From contig JAMDHS010000040.1 of the NCBI GenBank assembly GCA_029717555.1, positions 124,001 to 188,000 on the forward strand: DNA of 64,000 nt, in the 5' to 3' direction. Below the pieces are notes generated by a model. The model worked only from the letters and a program-made list of their open reading frames with translations. It did not search any database and was not told where the DNA came from. The position numbers were made by a program, and so were the translations under genes. Positions 35,594 through 44,681 of the stretch are shown here, one piece after another. The first letter of the stretch is position 1; every line of letters begins with the position of its first letter. The stretch is from Peribolospora baueri. Lineage: Eukaryota > Basidiomycota > Peribolosporomycetes > Peribolosporales > Peribolosporaceae.

Positions 35594-36075
35594 CTATCGG
35601 CAGAGCCTATACGCCCCAGCAGCTAGGCAAGCTGGAAGCCAGACGACGGTTATTTGGAAACAAGAAAAGTAAATATCAGCCATTATTGTGCCTGAGCAGA
35701 GTACCACAACAGGGGAGGCCGAACCTGCTCCAAGGCGATGACAGGCCGGAAGATGGGCGAGCGCTCACCGACGCCAAAGGCGGCCATGCCGGCTGGGCCC
35801 ACCGAGAAAGGTTTCGCCTTGGAAAAGGCGCCTGCGCGACGTGCCTCGTACAGGGCGTAGATGCCGAGACCTGCGGACGAGGGACGATGTGGAAGGAGGG
35901 CAGCGTTGGTAACATGTACCGCCCGTCATAAAATCGGCGCTCCGTGTTCCTCACCGCCCATTCCAGCGGCGCCAGTGATTCGGCAAGAGAGGCAGTCCTG
36001 AAACTCGCCCTGCTGGCGAGCAATGTCTTCGTTCGGACTGGAGAAACGCACGCCCGAGACTTGTGCGGCCGACAT
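35594..36075 (-). CDS. Small DUF4536/DMAC1-type mitochondrial protein
   Basis: An 86-residue protein spread over three small exons: 36075-35955, 35870-35769 and 35631-35594. The total of 261 bases keeps the frame to a TAG stop. The reading contains the family core QDCLSCRITGAAGMGGLGIY followed by ALYEARRAGAFSK, then PFSVGPAGMAAFGV and a C-terminal LAAGAYRLCR. The DCLSCR-x-TG motif plus a small-residue helix ending in YALYEARR is typical of DUF4536 proteins. In animals a relative (DMAC1) helps assemble the distal membrane arm of respiratory complex I. Two glycine/alanine-rich transmembrane helices are expected, in the inner mitochondrial membrane. The start at 36075 gives a short N-terminus like that of relatives. 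It is divergent from the CBM48 protein gene. Confidence 0.88.
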
Positions 36076-36489
36076 GTAGGATTTCAAGAGATGGTCGTCG
36101 CCGTCGAAGCCATCGCAAGAGCGAGGCGCGTTCAGAAGAACATGCACATGTAGGGTTAAGGCGGAGTTGACTGATCGGCGGGGAAGAAAAGCCGAGCCGA
36201 GCGTGCTGACGATGGCGCCTTTCCTCTTCTTCTTCCACCTCGATTCGTCGTCAGAGACTACCCGCCGGCGCCCCAGTCGGTTAGATACCCCTAGGTGAGC
36301 GCCGCCTTGTTCTTTTCGGCAATATGAGGGCAAACGTACCAGTCAGCACGCAAAAGCACCGCTTCGCATGTGCTTACGGACGTCTGGCACGGCGGACGAT
36401 GTCTCATGGAGATTTCACTGTCGCGTGATTCAGTGCTTCTACCACCACCTCTGCCTCCTACCTACACCCGCCGATCAAGTCAGACTGCT
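36076..36489. promoter_or_regulatory. Divergent promoter region
   Basis: 414 bases between the start codons of the DUF4536 protein (leftward) and the CBM48 protein (rightward). No specific element identified. Confidence 0.5.
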
Positions 36490-38899
36490 ATGTCGCAAAC
36501 CCACCCCGTCGAGTTTAAGTGGTGAGCCCGGTTTCCTCGAAAGCACCAAGCCACTGCATTCTTACGGGAGCGAATCAGCCCGGCACTGAAGCGCACCTCG
36601 GCTGCCTTTCATGCATGACCAAACGATATGACGACGAGACAGGGACCATCCTTCAGCGAAGGACATCGTTGTGACGGGATCGTTTGACGACTGGAAGAGC
36701 ACGGTCCACTTGGAGAAGGGTGAAGACGGCGTCTTTCGCAAAACCGTGAGTGCTTTTTGCGAGCTTCTCCTGCTCACTAGCTCCTGTGGTTGTCTCTTCA
36801 TCTGAATTTAAGGAAACTATTAGCTCACCATATGTGGCGTGCTTTCGGCGTTCCCTTGCGCCTCCACCTCCATGGTATTTTTCTCAGGTTGAGCTTCCTC
36901 GAGGATCTCACGTCACTTTCAAATTCGTAGTCGACGGGGAGTGGACGACGAACGATGCCGAGCCCACCGAGAAGGATGACGCAGGCAACGTCAACAATGT
37001 CATAACGGTTCCTGATGAGGAACCCAAATCGGAGCAGCCGGCGGAGCAGCCCAAGAGCAGCGAAGCTAGCGATTTGGCAAACGGAGCTGACGCACAGGCG
37101 AAAGGTATGTTGTGAGGATTGAAACTGCTGTACCTCATGGCCTCTCCTGACTAACATTTAAGATTTCATTTCTCCTTTCCACCTCTTAAGAAACGGGGAG
37201 CATCGGGACATCGCAAACCGTTCCTGTCCTTGCGGCCACTGGGGCCGCCATCGCAACGGTTATCGGTACCGACCCCATCAACCCTCCACCACTCCCGGTG
37301 GCCAGTTCTTCCGAGGATACCACTCCCGCTGCCTACGACACCGCCGCGGAGACGACGCCGGCGGGCAACGCGAACGCCAAGGGGACTAACGTCTTGTCCA
37401 ACTCGAGCGAGTCGAAGACGGACAAAGTCCACGACGAAGAAAAGGTGCAACATTCCCTCAACACGGATAATGGCCCATCTACGGGAGATGATGCTACGCC
37501 CAAAGTGAGAGCCGAAACGGAAGAAGCGAAGGAGACGGCGAATGGTTCTGCCAAGTCTGACGCCGCGACGGCGGCGGCGCCCGAAGCGGAGAACCTGGAG
37601 CCCCCAGCCGCCACTCCGGACCAGGACGCATCCAAGACAGAAAACGCCAATGTTGGCGTTTCGGATGAAGCGCGAGCCGAGACAGTCAAGGAGGATTTGA
37701 AGCCGAACGGTGCACAACATGCCGAGGGCGACGCTGCGGATGCCGCGGTCAGCAGCCTTCTCGCCCCTGTCGACTCGCAGGACGTCAAGGCCGAGCCGGA
37801 TGTTAAGGAAGAGTCGAAAGTAGAGGCAGTCAAAGAGGCTTCCTTGGGAGCAGCAGCTGGCGCAGCTGGTATTGCTGCAGATGCCTCGGCCGGCAGCTCT
37901 GCCCCTCCTGTCGACTCGCAGGACGTCAAGGCTGAGCAGGACATCAAGGCTGAGCAGGATGTCAAAGCCGACCAGGACGTCAAGGCTGAGCAGGATGTCA
38001 AAGCTGAGCCGGATGTCAAGGCGGAGTCGAAAGTACAGGCAGTCGAAGAGGCCTCCTTGGGAGCAGCGGCTGGCGCGGCCGGCAGCTCTACCTCTCCTGT
38101 CGATTCTCAGGACGTCAAGGCTGAGCAGGATGTCAAGGCTGACCAGGACATTAAGCCTGAGCAGGATGTCAAGGCCGACCAGGACATCAAGGCTGAGCAG
38201 GATGTCAAAGCCGACCAGGACGTCAAGGCTGAGCAGGATGCCAAGGCTGAGCAGGATGTCAAGGAAGAATCAAAAGTAGACACAGTCAAAGAGGCTTCCT
38301 TGGGAGCAGCGGCTGGAGCGGCTGGCGTGGCTGGCATTGCTGCAGCTTCGGCCGCATCTCCAGCTGAGGAGCCAGTGGCACCTGCTCCTGTTACGGAGGC
38401 CAAGCCTGCCGGTGAGAAACCCGAGGAAGCCCCGTCCACCTCAAAGGAGGCGGCCCAGGAGGGGGAGCCCTTGTCGCAAGCGACGGTGCCAGAGCAAAAG
38501 GAGGTGGCGCAGGAAGTTACCGAGGGCGCTTCTCCCCAACAGCAACAGCAGCCAGAGCCGTTCCCCATCACCGATGCCACCGGCGCACCTCAACGACGTG
38601 AGCCGTCGAGTGGGAGCCAGGCGAAGCGCTCGGAGCGACGCAGGAGCCTTTTCGGCACCTTCGGCCGGAGCTCGAAGAACGAGCCTAGCGAGCCCGTTCC
38701 GGCGCTTCCCGGTTCTGCGGGCGCTGTGGCTGGGAACGCCGCTACGAACGGGGGCGATGCCGCGGGTGCTGCTCCCGCCGATGCTCCCCATGCCGAGCAG
38801 CAGCGGGACGAAGGGGGAGGAGGAGACGCGCGTCAGCTGAGGAAGAGGAAGAGCAGCTTCTTCCAGAAGGTGAAGAAGGTGTTCAGTCCTAACAAGTGA
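36490..38899 (+). CDS. CBM48 (AMPK-glycogen-binding-like) protein, Mdg1/Crp1-like, with repeat-rich tail
   Basis: Four exons (36490-36521, 36643-36745, 36888-37104, 37191-38899) give 686 residues. Residues ~1-85 form an early-set/CBM48 domain: HPVEFKWDHPSAKDIVVTGS, FDDWKSTVHLEKGEDGVFRK, TVELPRGSHVTFKFVVDGEW, and a closing NNVITV. The same layout starts yeast Mdg1 and Crp1, which are linked to pheromone signalling and cruciform-DNA binding. The remaining ~570 residues are acidic, Ala/Glu/Lys-rich and disordered, with three blocks of hexapeptide repeats of the type DVKAEQ separated by a conserved spacer with EASLGAAAGAAG. The C-terminus turns basic (RKRKSSFFQKVKKVFSPNK), perhaps a membrane-association or nuclear segment. 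The repeated blocks are probably length-variable between strains. Confidence 0.87.
37921..38268 (+). repeat. Coding minisatellite, 18-base units (DVKAEQ hexapeptides)
   Basis: Two dense arrays (about 37921-38026 and 38111-38268) plus a weaker first copy near 37780. Each unit encodes D-(V/I/A)-K-(A/P)-(E/D)-(Q/P). Units differ by few bases, and the intervening spacer encoding EASLGAAAGAAG is itself repeated three times, so larger segments have duplicated as well. Confidence 0.9.
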
Positions 38900-39568
38900 T
38901 GTTAACGTGGGAAGCCCGATCCCGTGTCCGTGCTCGTATCCCCACCGCCTCTTTCTTTCTTGCTTTCTTTCTTGCTTTTTGCTTTCTCTTGCGCCCTCTG
39001 TCTTTCGTCTTATAATCGCCCCTATATTTGCCCATCATTCTATCATTAGTCGGACTGGCCCGCTGCTCTGTGTACGTATTGATGCGGGCCTCGCGCTTTC
39101 CGTTGTCGCCATCTCAAAATTTGATTGATACGGTTCAGTTGCTAATAATGAACCCGACACCCTATCTTCTATCGCAAAGGCATCACGTGAAGAATATTTG
39201 CGAATTTTCGGCGGTGTCGATGGAAAAAGGTTTGACGCGAGTCACGTGCAGCGGTGTGCGCTGGCCGGCCTCGGTGGGCGTTGCCGGTCGTGCGCCCGCA
39301 GGAAAGGTGGCCTTAGTTAGGGGCGCGACGGGATTGCATTCTTCCCCTCTCCCACCAAGTCAGTCAGTCCATCTCAGTCCATCGCTGTCTTAGCCCACCG
39401 TCAATTCACCTTCCAAGGTCACCCCTACTCCAGTCCAACAGAGAGCCTGCCTCCAGCCTCGCAGTCAGCCAGAGCGAGCGATCCAATCCCCAGTCGTCGC
39501 ACTTCCGACAACCATCCTCGCACGACACCTCCCCGCTCAGTCAAGTTTAGCCCAGACCTAGTCCAATA
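38900..39568. other. Intergenic region between CBM48 protein and RRM protein
   Basis: 669 bases, no gene. A TTTCTTTC/TTGC pyrimidine tract at about 38948-38985 follows the upstream stop. CAGTC/CCATC-rich short repeats near 39355-39385 and a C-rich 5' UTR precede the RRM protein start. Confidence 0.5.
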
Positions 39569-41068
39569 ATGGCCGCTGAAACCGCCACCGCCACCGTCGA
39601 AACGGTCGTCGTCACGGAGACGGAGACGACGACGACCACCGTCGCTCCCGACGTCCCCGCACAGCCCGAGTACAAGGTCTTTGCTGGCAACCTCGCCTTC
39701 TCGACCACCGAGGACGACCTCAAGAAGATTTTCGCTGAGGTCGGCAACGTGTGAGTGCAGATACGTGGACGTTGAGAGAGGAATGTCGGGTGGATGTGCA
39801 CACCGCGGGTTCCTGCTCGCTTGCTGGGATGGCAGGCGCGGATGGAAGGGGATACGGGAGTGCTTGGAGAGTATATGCTGGCCCGCTTAGCGACTCTGGT
39901 CCATCCCCGCGGTCCGCGCACGACTGTGCCTTCGTCACTTGCCTTGAGGGCCGTCCGCGGGTGGTGCGAACCTTGTGTTTTGTGCGAGCCACACAAGTTC
40001 TGCTGCATGCACGAAGACGAGGCTTTAGCTCGTCCCCGTTCGAGCGTTCCGCCACCGCCACAAACGTCGTGCTGACCGAACGACCAATCTTGATCCCTCG
40101 GCATGCCCTCCTGCAGCACCAACGCCCAGATCATCATGCGCGGCACCCGCTCGCTCGGCTACGGCTTCGTGACGTTCACCACCGAGGCCGACGCCAACAA
40201 GGCCGTCGAGGCTCTCGACAAGAAGGAGATCGATGGCAGGCCAATCAATGTCGAGGTGGCCAAGCCTCAGGACGAGAAGCCGGCCAAGCAGCCCAAGGCC
40301 AAGTCCAAGAAGAAGAAGGCTGCCACGTCCGAGGACGCTGAGGGCAAGGAGGACACGGGTGAAGAGGGCGCAGAGGGAGAGAAGAAGAAGGCGTCCAAGG
40401 CCAAGGCCAAGGCTAAGGGGCGCGGCACAGTGAGCTGTCCATCTCGCTCCCACCCACATCGTTCGGACGCTTCCAGCTCATCCTCCATTTTTTACTCTTA
40501 ATTTCGTTTTTAGCGTGGCGGTCGGGCCTCTCGCCGCCCCCGCACGGACGCTGACGCCGAGGACGGCACCGGCGACGTGCCTTCCGACCAGGGCGCCGGT
40601 ACGGAGGGAGAGGAGGGTGCTCGCGGCAAGGGCGGCCGCCGCGGTCGCGGTGGCAAGGTCAAGACGGGCGAGCGCCCCAAGCGCCAGCCGAAGGGCGAGC
40701 CCGAGGGCGAGCCGTCGAAGACGCTCCTCTTCGTGGCCAACCTGCCTTTCAACACGACCGACGAGCAGCTCGCGGCCGCTTTCGAAGGCTTCAGCCTCAG
40801 CTCGGCCAAGGTTGTCAAGCGTCGCTTCGGCACTCGCTCCAAGGGCTTTGGCTTCGTCGACTTCAAGGACGAGGCGGAGCAGCAGCGTGCTCTCCAGGAG
40901 AAGCAAGGCGCACAGCTCGAGGGCCGGGAGCTCGCGCTGAAGATCGCGATTGGTCAGGCGCCCAAGCCGGCTGGCGAGGAGGGCGCCAACGGCACCGGGG
41001 CCGCCGAGGGAGAAGAGAAGGAGAAGGCCGCCCCCAACGGCGAGGCCAAGGAGGGGGCCTCGGCCTGA
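39569..41068 (+). CDS. Two-RRM RNA-binding protein with RGG-like linker (Sbp1-like)
   Basis: Binds single-stranded RNA. Three exons (39569-39750, 40117-40429, 40514-41068) give 349 residues. After a Thr/Val-rich N-terminus, RRM1 has RNP2 KVFAGNL and RNP1 LGYGFVTF (about residues 36-112). A Lys/Glu-rich and then Arg/Gly-rich linker (GRGTRGGRASRRPR, GGRRGRGGK) follows. RRM2 has RNP2 LLFVANL and RNP1 KGFGFVDF (about 218-300), and the end is acidic and Gly-rich. The RRM-RGG-RRM order matches yeast Sbp1, a translational repressor, though the sequence evidence does not fix orthology. The first intron is 366 bases, three to four times the usual length here, and splits RRM1 after the first helix. Confidence 0.9.
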
Positions 41069-41848
41069 GCCTCTTTGTCCATCAACAATAGCCTCGCTGA
41101 TTCGTAGGGGGAGGGGATCCGGTAGCCCGGCGAGGCAACCCGGCCGTTTGGGACGACGGGTGGTCGTAGTCTACATCCCATTCCGCCCGGTACCGTCTAC
41201 CGTCCCGTCCCGCGGCGATGAAAAAGCGAGGTCAAGGATAGGCGGCGATCAAGCCCACGTATGTTCATCCCCGTTTGCGGAAAACATGGTCACGAAGAAA
41301 AAAAGTGAAGAAAAAAAGAAAACAACCTTTGCAGAACCGCCATCCAACCATGTCCGCCGTCGTCGTGCCATGTTATGTCCATGTTCCCATCCAACCTCGA
41401 TCCTCGTCCCCCTTCCCTCCCCGCGCGTTTTCCTTACCCCCTTCCCTCCCATCGTCGTTCGTCAGCCTAACCCATCCATTCATCGGCCCAGAGTCCATGA
41501 CGTTGTTCTGTCCATTTTGCCGAGCGAACGTCGTCGTCCTCTGCGCTGACCACCGTTTGATAGTTTTATTAACGTCCACGGGGACCGGGGCGTCCACTTC
41601 CGGTTCCTTGATGATAATCTATGATTTTTCCCCCGATGAGACGCCGACGTTAGGCAAGAAGTCAGACAGACAGACAGACAGACGAGCATACGTCGCGTTA
41701 TGGCGCGTCAGCCTGGGGGAAGTCGGGAATCTTTTCGGATGTTCCATCTCGATCCATTCTTCACTTTGCCTTCTCATCCGAGGTCGTATTGTCGTCCGTC
41801 ACAGTCATAGTCAAAAATGGTCGTCACGAGCATATGGAAAGTTAGCAG
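41069..41848. other. Intergenic region before tRNA-like gene
   Basis: 780 bases with the 3' flank of the RRM protein. No gene recognised. A-rich run near 41298-41325 and a CAGA tandem (about 41664-41683). Confidence 0.5.
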
Positions 41849-41938
41849 GGAGTGATGGTGTATCTGGGGTCAGCGCCTCCGCTTGTCGAAATGCTTATCA
41901 ACATGGAGGAGGTGTCGGTTCGAATCCGACTCGCTCCA
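41849..41938 (+). tRNA. tRNA-like gene, probably intron-bearing; best reading Asp(GTC), isotype unsure
   Basis: Seven-pair acceptor stem GGAGTGA (41849-41855) with TCGCTCC (41931-41937), one G-T pair, then discriminator A. The T arm is perfect: GTCGG, loop TTCGAAT, CCGAC. The D arm GTGT/GCGC holds GG in its loop. The anticodon loop reads TTGTCG, giving GTC, with a short intron assumed after the base following the anticodon. The anticodon stem then has one mismatch and one wobble, and the variable loop is 6 bases. An alternative register gives a perfect stem but a poor loop. A T7 run 12 bases downstream fits a Pol III terminator. The isotype could be wrong. Confidence 0.65.
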
Positions 41939-42630
41939 TTCGTTTGAAACTTTTTTTCTTTCCTTTTTTTCTTTCCTTTTTTTCCTCTCTGCGTTTAGTT
42001 TAACAGTTTTCGTTTCAGTTCGGTCTGGCGTTGCCACTGCGGGGTTAAAGTGTGAATGACGACGACGATGGACGGGGCGCCGGAGCGTGGTCGCTTTTCG
42101 TCACAGCCGGCCAGAGCTAAGCGGGGATGGGCGGAGGAGAGCGGTGGGCCAAGATTGCCGACACGGCATTCTCGGCGATCGGAAGGAAGCAAAACGACGA
42201 TTCGGACGGATGATGATGATGTGCGAGGAGAGAGAGCGAGCGCCAGCGGGGGGGCTGACGAAGCAGGGCGGAGGCAGCGCAGGGACGCGCGAAGGAAGCG
42301 AGCCAGGGCCGAAGGTCGTCGGTTTGGTTTGGCCTGGCCTGGCCATCGCCGTCGCCGTCGCCGTCGCCGTCGAGCCGAAGAAGCGTCTCGAATCGCGCAA
42401 TCCGCCCTTAAAGGCCGGCCAGAGTCCGGAGAGCGCGCCCGCATTCTCGTCTTAACGCGCAACACCGTCGACGCCAGCGCACCTTCAAAAGGCAGACCTG
42501 ATCAGATCAGCCATACAATACACCAGATAGACAGACAGACGCTGTCAGCCACACCACTCCAACCAACACACCCGCCAAGCGCTCCGTCTCCACGCTTCCC
42601 TTCCCACCACCACCACCACCACTGACCACA
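41939..42630. other. Intergenic region before aldo-keto reductase
   Basis: No gene. It begins with the Pol III terminator and further T-rich runs to about 41992. A CCGTCG tandem lies near 42351-42373. A CCACCA tandem near 42605-42623 lies in the presumed 5' leader of the reductase. Confidence 0.5.
41951..41957 (+). terminator. Pol III T-run terminator of the tRNA-like gene
   Basis: Seven consecutive T residues 12 bases after the discriminator position, followed by two further long T runs. Confidence 0.7.
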
Positions 42631-44247
42631 ATGACAACCACCACAACGATTCCCGAACAAGGCAACGTCGCCGGTCCGCTCAACATCCCCACCGTCGAGC
42701 TCAAGCCCGACAACTGGGAGATGCCCCTCGTCGGCTTTGGCCTCTGGAAGGTCCCCCAGGAGAAGACGGCCGACACGGTCTATGGGGCCATCAAGATGGG
42801 CTACAGGTCCGTCCGTCTGTCTCCCAGACGCCTCTCTCTATCGCCGCTTGTCCTGACCTCCTCTTTCTCTTCCCTTCCATCAAAGGCTCTTCGACGGCGC
42901 CGCTGACTACGGCAACGAGAAGGAGGCCGGCGAAGGCATCCGCAGGGCTATCAAGGACGGCCTCGTCAAGAGGAACGACCTCTTCATCACCACCAAGATC
43001 TGGAACACGTGAGTTTTAAGGTTTCGTGCGTACGTAACGTACGTATGCATGTATGTATGCGATCCGCACAGACGTCTTCCCACTCGGACGCGTCCGGGTT
43101 CATGCTCACCTTTTTTCCCTCTTCTACCCCCTCCAAAGCTTCCACCACCCCGACGCCCTGAAGAACGCGGCCAAGATGCAGCTCGAGCACTGGGGCCTCG
43201 ACTACTTTGACCTCCTCTTGATCCAGTGAGCCCGACTCTCCCCCATTCTTTCCAATCGCGTTTGACGGTCGTTCTGGAATACAGAGAAGAAAGACAAGAA
43301 GCTCAATTTCCCTGTTCCCCCCAGCTTCCCCATCTCGCTCAAGTTCATCGACCCCAAGGTCAAGTACCCGCCCGAGTGGTGGGACGAGTCTGGCAAGGTC
43401 GTCCCCGGCAACATCTGCCTCGCCGATGCCTACCGCGCCCTCGAGGAGGTGCACGAGCAGAGGCTCGCCAAGAACATTGGCCTCTCCAACGTCCAGGGCT
43501 CCATGCTCATCGACATCACCATGGGCAGGGAGATCCACCCCGCCGTGCTCCAGATCGAGTGCGTCTCGCGTCCCTGCCAGTTCTGTCGAAGGGCGAATCC
43601 AACCATCTGACTCGGCGCTTGCCTATTCATTCTCTCCCTCATCTATCATCACCAGGCACCACCCCTACCTCGTTCAGGAGCCCCTGATCCGCCTCGCTAA
43701 ACGCCTCAACGTGGCCGTGACGGGGTACAGCAGCTTTGGCCCCGCGAGCTACCACGAGCTGGAGAACGTTGGCGCGCTCAGGACCAAGCTGCTCTTCGAC
43801 CAGGATGTGGTCAAGAAGGCTGCCGAGAAGCACAAAGTTTGTGAGTGTCGCCTTGGTCGTCGTCGTCTCCGTCTCCTTCCGCTCGTTCACCGATCCTTCC
43901 CCCCAAAACGCAACGCAGCCCCCGCTCAAGTCCTCCTCCGCTGGGCGACCCAGCGCGGTATCGCGGTGATCCCCAAGTCGTCCAACCCGCAGCGCGCCAA
44001 GGAGAACCTCGAGTGCTGCAAGTTTGACCTCGACCCGGAGGAGATTGACGCCATCACCAAGCTCGACATGGGATTGCGGTGAGCTTCCCGCGTCTCTTTC
44101 ACGCTTGTCGTCCTCCGTCGTCGGGCGAGAGGCGCGTGCGTGGGTTTTGGTGCCTCTTTTCTGATCACTCCTTTTTTTTTTGTTCTTTCGAAATCCAGCT
44201 TCAACGACCCTGCCGAGATTGACGACCGCCTGGCCATCTTCGCCTGA
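42631..44247 (+). CDS. Aldo-keto reductase, D-xylose reductase type
   Basis: NAD(P)H-dependent reduction of aldoses such as D-xylose to polyols in the cytosol. Seven exons (42631-42806, 42886-43008, 43139-43225, 43325-43558, 43656-43840, 43919-44078, 44199-44247) give 337 residues, close to yeast xylose reductases (~320). Landmarks: GFGLWKVPQ, the catalytic Asp-Tyr region [15 protein letters not shown] (Asp and Tyr of the tetrad), catalytic Lys in FITTKIWNT, catalytic His in [34 protein letters not shown], and the cofactor segment [17 protein letters not shown]. The strings [11 protein letters not shown] and [11 protein letters not shown] are typical of xylose reductases rather than generic AKRs. 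The native substrate could also be glycerol or another aldose. Confidence 0.93.
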
Positions 44248-44681
44248 GCGGAGCGGGCGTCCAGCAGACGCGATCGTTCCGAACCCTTTCTCCGTCTCAT
44301 TCCAATTCTCACTTCGTCTCATGTCTCTAACATACTTCCGAAAGTTGCCATCCCAAAGACGATGTGATGACATGACATGTGATGCGATGCGATGCGACCG
44401 CCGTGATTCCTGGGAGGCTTTCTTTCTGCCTTGGTAATGAAAGAACGAAAGCCTGAATGAATGAATGAACGAACAAACGAAACGAAACGAAGGAAGGAAG
44501 TACGGACGGATTGACGGACGAAAGGATACGTGAAGAAGAAAATCGGCTCGCTGGCTTGGCGGGCGGGAACTGGAGCTGGAAAGCGCAGCGCAGCGCTTCG
44601 CTTCGACAAGAGAGAAGGACAGGAAGCACGACGGCCACACTACACACACACACACATTTACGAATCCCTTTACGACCGAAT
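44248..44681. other. Convergent 3' flanks
   Basis: 434 bases between the stops of the reductase and the PPR protein. Short tandem tetranucleotides (GAAT/GAAC near 44452-44490, ACAC near 44641-44655) but no gene. Confidence 0.5.

Noticed and set aside
37921-38268. Regularly spaced short repeats reminiscent of a CRISPR array
   Set aside because: Units are contiguous in-frame 18-mers inside a eukaryotic coding exon, without unique spacers or cas genes.
37333-38580. Long minus-strand open frames with repeated SALTSC-type units opposite the CBM48 protein
   Set aside because: They are the reverse reading of the DVKAEQ minisatellite and show no independent coding signal.
39751-40341. 196-codon frame starting in the long intron of the RRM protein gene
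   Set aside because: It begins at the splice donor, overlaps RRM-coding sequence in another frame and has no recognisable content.
43639-44655. 338-codon minus-strand frame opposite the xylose-reductase-type gene
   Set aside because: It crosses the introns and 3' flank of a well-supported plus-strand gene and translates to compositionally biased sequence without a domain.
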